In this document: one piece after another, positions 37,632-46,135 of the stretch | Layout: each line of letters starts with the position of its first letter | Numbering within the stretch: position 1 is the first letter of the stretch | Source: Schaalia georgiae DSM 6843 | GTDB taxonomy: Bacteria > Actinomycetota > Actinomycetes > Actinomycetales > Actinomycetaceae | DNA length: 64,000 bases | Assembly (NCBI RefSeq): GCF_000429245.1 | Contig: NZ_AUBM01000010.1 | Location: forward strand, 1-64,000 | Reading direction: 5' to 3' | Notes under the pieces: model-generated | Database searches by the model: none | Seen by the model: the letters and a program-made list of their open reading frames with translations, nothing else | What the model was told of the DNA's origin: nothing | Translations under genes and position numbers: made by a program

Positions 37632-37757
37632 GACACGGACGCGCGTTGTCGACATCGTGAGGGGGTCGTCGACACTGTGAGGGGGTCGTCGACACGGACG
37701 CGCGTTGTCGACACTGTGAGGGGGTTATAACGCGCGCTGGTGTCGACAACGCGCGTC
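37632..37757. repeat. Interleaved direct and inverted repeats rich in GTCGAC
   Basis: GACGCGCGTTGTCGACA occurs at 37638-37654 and 37697-37713 and, inverted, at 37741-37757. Between them a 20-base unit GTCGACACTGTGAGGGGGTC is repeated at 37649, 37669 and 37708 with one to two changes. GTCGAC occurs six times in about 125 bases. It sits between converging add and murB genes, in the 270-base gap with no gene, like the cluster at 2906-3088. Pairing of the inverted copies could make a long stem. Confidence 0.8.
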
Positions 37758-37852
37758 GGCGTCCGCGTCGGGGGCCGTCGTCGGCACTAACGCAGTCTGC
37801 GCCGAGGCCGACCGGCGGCTGCGGCTACCAGGCAGGCGGGTGCGGCCGGAAG

Positions 37853-38950
37853 CTACCAGGCGATGCCGACCGCCACGGGTTCGGGCGCCAGGTCGACGCC
37901 GTAGGCGCGGCGCACCCCGGCGCGCACCGCGCGGGCCAGGGCCTCGATGTCCGAGGCCGCCGCCCCTCCCCTGTTCGTGAGGGCCAGGACGTGCTTCGTG
38001 GACAGGGAGGCTCGGGGCGGGTCCCCCGCCTCGGGCAGTGCGAAGCCCTTCGTGAAGCCCGCGTGGTCGATGAGCCACGCGGCACTGGTCTTGATTCGGC
38101 CGTCGCCTGTGGGGAAGCGTGGGGCCTCCGCGGGCAGGGCGTCCGCCTCGTCGGCGCTCAGGATGGGGTTCGTGAAGAAGGAGCCGGCGCTCCACGTGTC
38201 GTGGTCGGCGTCGTCGAGGACCATGCCCTTGCCTGCCCTCAGGGCGAGCACCGCGTCGCGGACGAGGCGCGCCTGCGCCCTCTCCCCCGCGCGGACGCCG
38301 ATCCGGCGCGCGAGCTCGCCGTAGAGGACCGGCGCCGACAGGGAGGAGCGCTCGAGGCGGAAGACGGCGTCGAGGACCACCCACCGTCCTGTCGGCCCCC
38401 GGTGGGCGGACAGGGAGCGCTTGATGACCGAGGTGCGGTAGCCGAATCCCAGGTCCTCAGCGTTCAGGCGCGCCTCGCGCCCCTCCTGCCGGTCCCACAC
38501 GAGCACGTGGTCGAGGGTCTCGGCGACCTCGTGCCCGTAGGCCCCGACGTTCTGCACGGGGGAGGCCCCCACTGTGCCGGGGATCCCGGACAGCGCCTCC
38601 AACCCGGACAGCCCCTGGTCGAGGGTCCACGACACGAAAGCGTCCCAGGGGGTCCCGGCGCTCGCCCGCACGAGGACACCGCCGGGGGCGCCGTCCTGTG
38701 CTGCGGGCCCGGCGTGGCCGCCCTCCCCGAGGACGCGCGCCTCGTGGCGCCCGTCCCGCACGACTGCCCCGTTGAAGGGGGTGTCGGCGGCGAGCAGGTT
38801 CGACCCGCCGCCGATGACCAGCAGGGGACTGCCCCCGGCGTCGGCGGCCCGCACTCGGTCGATGAGGTCTTCGCGGGAATCGGCCACGGCGTAGGAGCCG
38901 ACGGGGCCGCCGACGCGCAGCGTGGTCAGGGAGGAAAGGCGTGTGCTCAT
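37853..38950 (-). CDS. murB: UDP-N-acetylenolpyruvoylglucosamine reductase
   Basis: A 365-residue FAD enzyme that reduces enolpyruvyl-UDP-GlcNAc to UDP-MurNAc in peptidoglycan synthesis. TTLRVGGPVGSY, VIGGGSNLL, SGIPGTVGASPVQNVGAYG (FAD and substrate), YRTSVIK, and the catalytic Ser in SAGSFFTNPI are seen. ATG 38950 lacks a ribosome site but has TAGGCT (38958-38963 complement) just upstream, which fits a leaderless message. Longer in-frame starts would add a proline/arginine-rich stretch with no support. Confidence 0.93.
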   Translation of the reverse strand: MSTRLSSLTTLRVGGPVGSYAVADSREDLIDRVRAADAGGSPLLVIGGGSNLLAADTPFNGAVVRDGRHEARVLGEGGHAGPAAQDGAPGGVLVRASAGTPWDAFVSWTLDQGLSGLEALSGIPGTVGASPVQNVGAYGHEVAETLDHVLVWDRQEGREARLNAEDLGFGYRTSVIKRSLSAHRGPTGRWVVLDAVFRLERSSLSAPVLYGELARRIGVRAGERAQARLVRDAVLALRAGKGMVLDDADHDTWSAGSFFTNPILSADEADALPAEAPRFPTGDGRIKTSAAWLIDHAGFTKGFALPEAGDPPRASLSTKHVLALTNRGGAAASDIEALARAVRAGVRRAYGVDLAPEPVAVGIAW

Positions 38951-39072
38951 GGAGGACAAGCCTAGTCGCAGCCGCGGGCGGGGCGGGGACAGCCGGGGTG
39001 GAGGGCGGACGCCGCGTTCCGTTCTTCGGGAGGGGGCTCCTTTTACCATTTGGTCGGTGGTAGGTTGAACGC

Positions 39073-39375
39073 GTGAACAACATGTCGCGCAATACTCATC
39101 CGGATGTGGCTCCTCCGGCCTTGTATGTACCGGTGGGGCAGGACTGTGCGGGGCAGGCGCAGGTCGTTTTGGCGGACGTGGAGGACGGCACGCGCGTGCT
39201 GCTGGCGTACACGTCCTTGGACCGCCTGCTCGATTGCCTGGGCGAAGACCAGGGGCGGGCGCTCATCATGACGGACCAGTTGCCCCGCATCAAGGAGGAC
39301 CTGCGTTTCGACCATCTCAGCGTCGACCACTACGTCGAACCTGAGGCGCGGATGGGCGGGCGCGATGAGCACTGA
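39073..39375 (+). CDS. Small SseB-like/SAV_915-like protein
   Basis: A 100-residue protein with APPALYVPVGQDCAGQAQVV, VLLAYTSLDRLLDCLGEDQ, resembling short SseB-type N-terminal domains found near WXG100-like genes in actinobacteria. Start GTG 39073 (ATG at 39082 is an alternative). It overlaps the next gene by 11 bases and starts a four-gene set. Likely a cytoplasmic partner or immunity-like protein; function unknown. Confidence 0.65.
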   Translation: MNNMSRNTHPDVAPPALYVPVGQDCAGQAQVVLADVEDGTRVLLAYTSLDRLLDCLGEDQGRALIMTDQLPRIKEDLRFDHLSVDHYVEPEARMGGRDEH

Positions 39376-39655
39376 TCTGTGTATCACCTTCGACCTGTTG
39401 AGCAACATGGCGACGAGGTACGGGCATATAGCCGAGGACGCGCAAACGTGCTGCGATGGCGCGCCCACGGAGCTCGACGGCGGGATCGCGCAGGCCCTCA
39501 TCCTCGATCTGATCGGCTCCCAGGGCACGGATCTGGGCCTGTTCGCCGCGCGCGCCAGGAGGATCGAGGACAACCTCCGCGCCCTGGTAGTGGCGCAGCT
39601 GGAAACGGAGGAGGACGTGGCCGGGACGTTCGAGACTCTGAAACAGGAGCTGTAG
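39365..39655 (+). CDS. Small all-helical ESAT-6/EspC-like protein
   Basis: A 96-residue protein with two long helices predicted from its pattern (FDLLSNMATRYGHIAEDAQT and FAARARRIEDNLRALVVAQL). Size and position, before a larger helical protein, match WXG100/EspC-type T7SS partners, but the WXG motif is absent. Probably forms a helical hairpin dimer with the product of the next gene. Assignment rests on size, helicity and context. Confidence 0.6.
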   Translation: MSTDLCITFDLLSNMATRYGHIAEDAQTCCDGAPTELDGGIAQALILDLIGSQGTDLGLFAARARRIEDNLRALVVAQLETEEDVAGTFETLKQEL

Positions 39656-39656
39656 C

Positions 39657-40868
39657 ATGGCTGACAGTGGTGGGATCGGGACCTCCCTGGAAGTGTCGGT
39701 CACTTCGATCGACACGCGCATTCCGTGCAATCCCGACAGCGTCCGCGATGTCGCGGCGTGGTTCTACGAGGCGTACAGCAAGGTTGGCGACGCCGTTGTC
39801 GAGATGAGCGGCAACCTCCTGCGGAACCCGGAGTACTGGATGGGAGAGACGGCCAACGTGTACGAGGAGATGCTGAACAAACTGCGCAAGTCCGCCGACG
39901 ACTTGTCGGACCGCCATTATCGCGCTTACGAGGTGCTGCGCGCCTACGCCCAGCAGCTCGACTACCACTACAGGGACATGGAGACGATCCGCAACCAAGC
40001 GGAGACGGCGGGCCTGAAGATCGAGAACGACTACGACATCATGTGCCCGCCCCCGCTGCCGCCCAAGCCTCAAGAGCCTCCGCAGGGAACACCCATCGAG
40101 GATTGGTGGGCCTGGGAGGACGCGTGCCGCGAATGGGACGCAGCGGCGAACAATCACGATTACTACCGCACCCTGGTCATCCGGGTGGAACGGGTCTGGT
40201 CGGACTTGGAGGACTGGGTCAACAAACACTTGCGGCCCCTGCAAGTCGAGAGCTTCACCCTGCTGTTCGCGAACTACTTCGACCAGGAGGCCCAGGGCGT
40301 GGCCGACCGCCCGTGGCAGCTGGCCGTGGACGCCTTGGACCAGGGGTTCGCCAGAAGAGCCCAGGTGTTGGAGCAGCAGATGGACAATGCTGCCGCCGAA
40401 GTCGGCAGGCAGGGCAAAGGGGCCTCCCACGTGGTGCGCCCCGTCATGGACGAAGCCGTCAAGAACGCCCTCGAAGCCAGAGCCGACTTCCGCGCCGGAC
40501 GCTCCCAGGCCCAAGGCGTGGGAACAGTAGTGGCGGGCATCGGCTACGCGACCCTGGCCTACGACATCGCCACATCCGACACCCCCGGCCAAACCGCCCT
40601 CGCCCAAGGCGCCGGAATGGCCGCCGGCGCAGCAGTCGGCAGCGCAGTAGGATCAACGGTGACAGAAGCAGCGACAAGTACAGCACTCTCAGAAATGGCC
40701 GTGGGCGCGGGAGCAGCCGCCGGGGCAGCGACCGGAGCATTGGCTGGAATCGCTGTTGCCGCCGGCGTGGGAGCGCTTTACCAGAAGGCTGTCCCCCTGG
40801 AGTGGCGTGAACGCATCGACGCCACCTTCTGGCACCTGCCCTACCACCTCGGCCTCGCCAACTGGTAA
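39657..40868 (+). CDS. Putative T7SS-type (WXG/LXG-like) effector with glycine-alanine C-terminus
   Basis: A 403-residue protein. The first 120 residues are helical with YWMG (about 61) resembling a WxG turn and MSGNLLRNPEYW before it. A proline-rich linker (CPPPLPPKPQEPPQGTP) follows, then a second helical region. Residues 290-375 are Gly/Ala-rich and hydrophobic (GAAAGAATGALAGIAVAAGV), recalling the membrane-active or pre-toxin segments of polymorphic toxins. ATG 39657 has AGGAG. It lacks a recognisable C-terminal enzyme domain. The next gene overlaps it and codes a membrane protein, a possible immunity partner. Confidence 0.6.
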   Translation: MADSGGIGTSLEVSVTSIDTRIPCNPDSVRDVAAWFYEAYSKVGDAVVEMSGNLLRNPEYWMGETANVYEEMLNKLRKSADDLSDRHYRAYEVLRAYAQQLDYHYRDMETIRNQAETAGLKIENDYDIMCPPPLPPKPQEPPQGTPIEDWWAWEDACREWDAAANNHDYYRTLVIRVERVWSDLEDWVNKHLRPLQVESFTLLFANYFDQEAQGVADRPWQLAVDALDQGFARRAQVLEQQMDNAAAEVGRQGKGASHVVRPVMDEAVKNALEARADFRAGRSQAQGVGTVVAGIGYATLAYDIATSDTPGQTALAQGAGMAAGAAVGSAVGSTVTEAATSTALSEMAVGAGAAAGAATGALAGIAVAAGVGALYQKAVPLEWRERIDATFWHLPYHLGLANW

Positions 40869-41659
40869 TGCGCTACAGGAAACGCCCAGTGCGCCTGCCC
40901 GAGGCGAAGATCCCCGCCGAGGCGGATCGAAGAACACGCCGCGCGGGTCTAGTTCTCGCCGGGTTCGTCCTCGCCATGGCATTCGGCGTGGCACTGCTGG
41001 TCGGCATGCACAGGGTGCTGCACTACGAATACTTGCGCACTGGCTACGTCTTCGTCGCCGCAATGACCATCCCCTTCATCCCCTTAGCGCTCGTTTTCAC
41101 CTACGTGGCCCACCGCAGGCCCCGAGCGGTGTTCACAACCCAAGTGGAGATCCCCGGAACGAACGCTGCAAGGTTCGTCACGTTCTTCATGGTCTGCGCG
41201 TACTACGCAATAGCCGCCGGGACCATGGTCTACGGGTTCATCACCGGCTACCCCGTCCACGCGTTCCTCTGGGCGGCCGGCCCCGCGTCAGCAGGGTATC
41301 TTCTGGCCAATGGCCGTCACATGAGCCTGCACACTCTTCTGATGCCCAAACAGTCCTTCACCCTGTCGCCCCACGCGCTGACCATCACCGCCTCGCCCCT
41401 GCAGGGCGAGGTCCGCATCCCCTGGACCGACAACGCCCGCGTAGGAACGACGAACCTGGCGGGCACAGAGATACACCCCGATCCTTCAATCCCCAAACTG
41501 ACCTACACCATCAAGTTCGACTGCCCCGCCACCTCCCTCACCCAACTCGACCGTCTCCTCCACCACTTCAACACCCACCCCCACGACCGCCCACTCCTCG
41601 CACAACCCGAAGGAGCACAACTCGTCCAAACACTCCTCGACACCACACCCCAACCATGA
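40868..41659 (+). CDS. Unknown four-helix membrane protein, possible immunity protein
   Basis: A 263-residue protein with about four transmembrane helices in two pairs (about 28-50 and 58-80, 100-120 and 128-145), then a soluble domain of about 110 residues with PH-like strands (HALTITASPLQGEVRIPWTD). Stop/start overlap TAATG with the effector-like gene. Coupling and membrane location suggest it protects the membrane from that product, but it could also be an unrelated YcxB-like protein. Confidence 0.55.
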   Translation: MRYRKRPVRLPEAKIPAEADRRTRRAGLVLAGFVLAMAFGVALLVGMHRVLHYEYLRTGYVFVAAMTIPFIPLALVFTYVAHRRPRAVFTTQVEIPGTNAARFVTFFMVCAYYAIAAGTMVYGFITGYPVHAFLWAAGPASAGYLLANGRHMSLHTLLMPKQSFTLSPHALTITASPLQGEVRIPWTDNARVGTTNLAGTEIHPDPSIPKLTYTIKFDCPATSLTQLDRLLHHFNTHPHDRPLLAQPEGAQLVQTLLDTTPQP

Positions 41660-41783
41660 CAAGGCGCAGCGGCGCGCCGCCGGGTGCGGAACCGGGACGG
41701 CGAGCCGCCCAGTAGGAACAACCGGTGCCCAACGGGGACGGCGGATCGCCCACAAGAGCGGTGGGCGCCTCGGAGTCACGGAA

Positions 41784-42815
41784 TCACAGGGCGCCTAGCA
41801 GATCCGCCAGCTCCCCGCCTATCGACTCGCCCGCGGGCGCCTCGGCGACGTCCTGGCGGAAGTACCACCAGAACCAGCCGCCCACGTACCGGTCGCCGAA
41901 GCGCTGCGCGAGTTGGCCGTTCATGCCGATCCACCGCCTCGCGACCGCGATCTTCTCGTCCCGCGTCGGCTCGGAGACGCTATGCCCACTGTCACTGTCC
42001 TCGCCGCGCTGGGCTCCGATCTCGCCGATGCCGAGCCGGGCGTTCGGGAACGCGGCGCCCAGGGCCTCCAACGCGTCCCCGACCTCAGCGGCGCTGGGGC
42101 GCTGAACGGGGTCGCAAGCAGTCTCGTAGGCGCTGAGGAACGCGTAGTCGATGGCTCCGGCCAGAAACGCGGGAACCGTGGCGAGGTAGGCGGCCTCGCC
42201 CTCCCATTCCTGCTCGTAGCAGTCAGGGCGGCTCCACAGGTTCACGGTGATCGCCGTAGACTCGCCGGCGGCCCTCACCTGCTCCGCCATCGCCAGCACT
42301 TTCGCGTTGATCTCCTGGGGTCCAGTGCCCGCCCAAGCGCCGTTGACCTCGTTGCCGACCTCCCACACCTCGACCTGCCCGGCGTAGCGCTCCACGAAGG
42401 CACGCGCCCTCCACCGGGCCTCTTCGACTCTGAGACCGGCCAGAGCGGTGGAATCGACCAGTTGCACGACCAGGCGCGCCCGGGAGGACAGCGCGGTGAT
42501 CGCGTCCCGGTAGTCCTCGGGGCCGCGCTCGGGGTCGGTGACCAAGCGGACCGTGGCAGTGAAGGGGAGCGCGTCGATAGCCCGCTCCGCCGCGCCGAGG
42601 TCATCGACGCCGTCGAGGGTGATCCCGCGCATCACATCCCCGGTGGTGTCCCCCTGCCCGGCCGATTGCCCATCGTCCGTCCCCGCAGTGCCCGAGGCGG
42701 ACGGCGTCCCCGTCGTCGGTGGCGCGGTCGATGGGCCTTCGTGCGGCGAGAGCGGCGCGCACCCGACCAGGAGCAGGGTGGCGAGGACCACGCCCCATTT
42801 CCGGCGCGCGCTCAC
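41784..42815 (-). CDS. Secreted lipoprotein with glycoside-hydrolase-like (TIM-barrel) domain
   Basis: A 343-residue lipoprotein: signal peptide and lipobox LVGC at about 16-19, a Ser/Thr/Pro-rich linker, then a barrel-like domain. VEVWEVGNEVNGAWAG looks like a clan GH-A acid/base Asn-Glu site, and RLGIGEIGAQ may carry the nucleophile Glu. It may cleave a cell-wall or host glycan at the surface. GTG 42815 overlaps the preceding lipoprotein stop (GTGA). Family assignment is tentative. Confidence 0.65.
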   Translation of the reverse strand: MSARRKWGVVLATLLLVGCAPLSPHEGPSTAPPTTGTPSASGTAGTDDGQSAGQGDTTGDVMRGITLDGVDDLGAAERAIDALPFTATVRLVTDPERGPEDYRDAITALSSRARLVVQLVDSTALAGLRVEEARWRARAFVERYAGQVEVWEVGNEVNGAWAGTGPQEINAKVLAMAEQVRAAGESTAITVNLWSRPDCYEQEWEGEAAYLATVPAFLAGAIDYAFLSAYETACDPVQRPSAAEVGDALEALGAAFPNARLGIGEIGAQRGEDSDSGHSVSEPTRDEKIAVARRWIGMNGQLAQRFGDRYVGGWFWWYFRQDVAEAPAGESIGGELADLLGAL

Positions 42816-43546
42816 TGGTCCTCCCCCGACCCGTCACCGGACCCGCCCGACTGGGCTGGCTGGCCCGACTGCCCGGACTGGCCAGAGCCGCCCCGAGGCG
42901 GTGGGGGCGTGTTCGGCTGCTTCGTGTCCTTGTCGAACGCCGGGTACACCACCATATCGGGGAACGCCTCCTCAACAGTGGGCAGCACATACTCGTTGAG
43001 GTCCCCCATCGACCCATCCGACGGCACACACCCAGACTCATAGCGGATGGAGGACCGATCATCCGGGAAATAGTAGACCGACAACTCACCGCCATTGCCA
43101 GCATCCCCGCTACGCAGGACGAAAGAGCCGTCCTTCTGCACATCCCCTCTCGTCCCTTTGTACGAGGGCAACACCGACAAGTACTGCGACGCAGCGCCCT
43201 CAATGTCCTCATCCGTCAACGATGAAATGTAGAACACTTCAGTCCCGAACGCCCAGCCCTCCTCCTTACCGGGTCCCCTATCAGTGCATGCGTTGAAGTA
43301 ACGTCGATCATTGACCCCGATCACACCCTCCTTCTCGGCGAGAGCGTGCACGAACCGCCTCATCACAGGCTCCACCGTGCGCAAGTACTCCTCAATCGAC
43401 TCACGCTGGGCAAACGGCGTCTCCGCCTGCGGCAAACCCAACGCCTCCTGCGGGCTCTGCGACCGAGGAACCAACCCACACCCCGACACCAACAGAACCC
43501 CACACACAAGCACACCAGCGGCCCTGGCGAACACACGGCCACTCAC
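42812..43546 (-). CDS. Lipoprotein, second tandem copy
   Basis: A 244-residue lipoprotein: signal peptide and lipobox VSGC at about 20-23, a globular domain with GKEEGWAFGTEVFYISSLTD, PSYKG and ESGCVPSDGSMGDLNEYV, and a low-complexity tail GSGQSGQSGQPAQSGG. About 85% identical to the neighbouring copy at 43686-44414; most changes cluster in the middle (about 105-165). GTG 43546 follows GAGGAAGC. No family name recognised; it may be an immunity/anchor partner of the DUF1023-like protein upstream. Confidence 0.75.
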   Translation of the reverse strand: MSGRVFARAAGVLVCGVLLVSGCGLVPRSQSPQEALGLPQAETPFAQRESIEEYLRTVEPVMRRFVHALAEKEGVIGVNDRRYFNACTDRGPGKEEGWAFGTEVFYISSLTDEDIEGAASQYLSVLPSYKGTRGDVQKDGSFVLRSGDAGNGGELSVYYFPDDRSSIRYESGCVPSDGSMGDLNEYVLPTVEEAFPDMVVYPAFDKDTKQPNTPPPPRGGSGQSGQSGQPAQSGGSGDGSGEDQ

Positions 43547-43685
43547 TTCGCGCTTCCTCTCACCAGAACACGGCTCGGGCGGAAACACAGCAGCTCGAGC
43601 GCTGCGGCGCGGACGGAAGCACAGCGGCCGGAAGTCCGTGCGGCGGCTAGCAACGGCCCTCCGCGCCCTCGTATCCAGCGCGCGC
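43547..43685 (-). other. Spacer between duplicated lipoprotein genes, with a duplication scar
   Basis: Right after the stop of the upstream copy the transcribed strand reads GTGAGCGCGCGC, the same first 12 bases that begin the glycosidase-like gene at 42815. That is a leftover of the downstream gene's start carried along when the lipoprotein gene was duplicated. The remaining bases show no gene. Confidence 0.75.
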
Positions 43686-44414
43686 TCACTGGCCCTCCCC
43701 CGACCCGTCGCCGGACTGGGCTGGCTGGCCCGACTGCCCGGACTGGCCGGAAGCATTTCGGGGCGGCGGGGGCGTGTTCGGCTGCTTCGTGTCCTTGTCG
43801 AACGCCGGGTAGACCACCATATCGGGGAACGCCTCCTCGACCGACGGCAGCACGTACTCGTTGAGGTCCCCCATCGACCCATCCGACGGCACACACCCAG
43901 ACTCATAGTGCATGGAGGAACGATCATCCGGAAAGTAGTCCACCTGCAATTCACCGCCATTGGCACCATCGTCACTGCGGTACTCCCGCGACCCGTCCTT
44001 CTGGGTCTTCCCACGCCCACCCTTGTACGACGGCAACACCGACAAGTACTGCGACGCAGCGTCCTCAATGTCCTCATCCGTCAACGATGAAATGAATAGC
44101 CGCTCGGTCCCGAACGCCCAGCCCTCCTCCTTACCAGGACCCAGGTCAGTGCACGCATTGAAGTACCGCCGATCATCGACCCCGATCACCCCGCCGCCTT
44201 TCTCCGCCAGCGCGTGCACGAACCGCCTCATCACAGGCTCCACCGTGCGCAGATACTCCTCAATCGGCTCACGCTGGGCAAACGGCGTCTCCGCCTGCGG
44301 CAAACCCAACGCCTCCTGCGGGCTCTGCGACCGAGGAACCAACCCACACCCCGACACCAACAGAACCGCACACACAAGCACGCCAGCGGCCCTGGCGAAC
44401 ACACGACCACTCAC
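43686..44414 (-). CDS. Lipoprotein, first tandem copy
   Basis: A 242-residue lipoprotein, near-identical to the copy at 42812-43546 in its signal peptide (VFARAAGVLVCAVLLVSGCG), N-terminal domain and Ser/Gly/Gln tail. GTG 44414 overlaps the stop of the DUF1023-like gene by four bases, so it is coupled to it. Divergence in the segments RLFISS, GKTQKDGSREYRSDDG and HYESG suggests binding-surface change after duplication. Function unknown. Confidence 0.75.
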   Translation of the reverse strand: MSGRVFARAAGVLVCAVLLVSGCGLVPRSQSPQEALGLPQAETPFAQREPIEEYLRTVEPVMRRFVHALAEKGGGVIGVDDRRYFNACTDLGPGKEEGWAFGTERLFISSLTDEDIEDAASQYLSVLPSYKGGRGKTQKDGSREYRSDDGANGGELQVDYFPDDRSSMHYESGCVPSDGSMGDLNEYVLPSVEEAFPDMVVYPAFDKDTKQPNTPPPPRNASGQSGQSGQPAQSGDGSGEGQ

Positions 44415-46135
44415 TTCGCGCCCCCCACGACCCGGCAGACGTCGTTGAACGCCTCATTCTCCTCCCCCGGCTTGGGCGGAGCGAAGTAGGAGGAATGGTT
44501 CGCGACAGGCGACGAAGGCTGGGGATCGTACCCCTGTGCCCCCGTGGCGTCCCCCGACAGGTGCTGGATGCCCTCCAACTCCTGGGGATCCCGCCCGAAT
44601 GTGCCATCGGGGCCCATCCCCTGCACCATGTCGCCCTCGGGCACGGCGGAGACCCACACGTGGGAGGGATCAACCCCCAACGCCCCCACCGAATACGCCC
44701 CACTGCCCGGGGAAGCCAGGTAGACGTGGTCGTCCACAACCCCCTCACCCATCTGCCGCATCGCCAGCCCAGCAGTGGTGGACCCGTAGGAGTGGGACAC
44801 ACTGGTCAAATGCAAAGACCCACCCTGCTCATCGCGCCACGAACGCACACCCGTGAGGAACCCCGCCAAACGGTCGGCCCCCGCGTGCGCCTTCTCCGTA
44901 CTGGCCACATCCAAGTCCCAGGTCTTCGTGACGTCCGTCGGGGCGTCGTAGTTCAACCACGCCACCACAGCGACATCAGACTTTCCTATGCCGACCTTAT
45001 CCGCTGTGTTGTCGCGCATGCGGTCGGCGACATCCACGTAGTTGTCCAACGAGTCGCGCACATTCGTGCCCATGCCCGGGGTGAAGTTCGCGACGTGCTG
45101 GGCGTGGTCCACATCCCCCACAGCCACAGCCGCCTTCACCTGCTCCCCCGACGTGTCCAAGGCGAGCAGAGACACGGGCTCCCCGTCCTTCCCGGCGCCT
45201 TTGCGCAATCGCTCGTCGATCTTCTGCAAATCCTTCAGATCCCGCTCGGCGCGGTCCCGCTCCGCCTTGAGGGCCTTGGCCTCGTCACTGTCCTCGCCGT
45301 GCGCGCCCACGCAATCATCGTACGCGGCCTGCGCCTGGTCGAACTTGTCCTGCGCCTGCTGCAACAGCCCCGTGCTCCCCAACCGGATGCTGGCGTTCCC
45401 GCCCGTGTCATAGCCGTACAAGGCCATCCGGTTCGCCTTGTCCCGCGACGCCATGTCGATCCCGTCCAAGTTGCCGTACTTCAAAGGATCGCGCTCGATG
45501 CACGCCTGGCGCTCCTCATCGGTCAGGGCAGCCCACCACGCGCTCACCTCGGATGGGGACCACGACTCGTCCGCGTCGTCGGGCAGGCCCGGGGACGCCG
45601 AGTGGCGCCCCTCTTTGGGACCGTTCTGCTCGAACTTGTCCTCGGCCAACTCCTGCAGCTTCCTGCGCAGTTCCTCGTCCACCTTGCGGGCGACCGACAG
45701 AGCAGCAGCAATGCACATGCGCAAGTCGGAGTACTTACCCAGCAGAACATCTGCCTTTCCGTATCTCACCGCGTCACTCAAATCGATGTAAGGAATGCTG
45801 ACGCTGCCGTCGTCGTGTATGGTGCAGCCGATCTCCTCGGAGATCTCCAACGCGCTCCTCACCTTCGCCTCGACGACGCGGACGCCGTCAATGGCCTCCG
45901 CGCACGCCAGCATGTACGCGCTGATCGCATTGACCGCATGATCCAGCTCGTCCTGCACACGCGACAGGGCCTGCCGCATAGCATCGATCGCCAATCCCTG
46001 TGAAGCAATGCGGCTGTAATAGACCTCCAACTCCCGCACATGCTCCCTGGCCGCCTTCCTAGCAGCAGAAGCGTCGTCCTGGACCGTTTCGATGTGCGCC
46101 GCACGCCAAAGCAGGACGTCACTCCACGCGACCAT
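44411..46135 (-). CDS. DUF1023-type alpha/beta hydrolase protein with helical N-terminus
   Basis: A 574-residue protein. About 1-200 is helical with heptad-like spacing (coiled coil likely), about 200-330 holds a charged linker (KFDQAQAAYDDCVGAHG), and the C-terminal 240 form an actinobacterial DUF1023 alpha/beta hydrolase with WLNYDAP and the nucleophile in SHSYGSTTAG. DUF1023 proteins are often linked with WXG100 genes and secretion. ATG 46135 overlaps the small upstream gene (ATGA). A secreted lipase/esterase-like effector is plausible; substrate unknown. Confidence 0.72.
   Translation of the reverse strand: MVAWSDVLLWRAAHIETVQDDASAARKAAREHVRELEVYYSRIASQGLAIDAMRQALSRVQDELDHAVNAISAYMLACAEAIDGVRVVEAKVRSALEISEEIGCTIHDDGSVSIPYIDLSDAVRYGKADVLLGKYSDLRMCIAAALSVARKVDEELRRKLQELAEDKFEQNGPKEGRHSASPGLPDDADESWSPSEVSAWWAALTDEERQACIERDPLKYGNLDGIDMASRDKANRMALYGYDTGGNASIRLGSTGLLQQAQDKFDQAQAAYDDCVGAHGEDSDEAKALKAERDRAERDLKDLQKIDERLRKGAGKDGEPVSLLALDTSGEQVKAAVAVGDVDHAQHVANFTPGMGTNVRDSLDNYVDVADRMRDNTADKVGIGKSDVAVVAWLNYDAPTDVTKTWDLDVASTEKAHAGADRLAGFLTGVRSWRDEQGGSLHLTSVSHSYGSTTAGLAMRQMGEGVVDDHVYLASPGSGAYSVGALGVDPSHVWVSAVPEGDMVQGMGPDGTFGRDPQELEGIQHLSGDATGAQGYDPQPSSPVANHSSYFAPPKPGEENEAFNDVCRVVGGAK

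Noticed and set aside
37632-37757. Origin of replication or CRISPR
   Set aside because: No DnaA boxes (TTATCCACA), no dnaA/dnaN/parB nearby, and repeats are interleaved and inverted.
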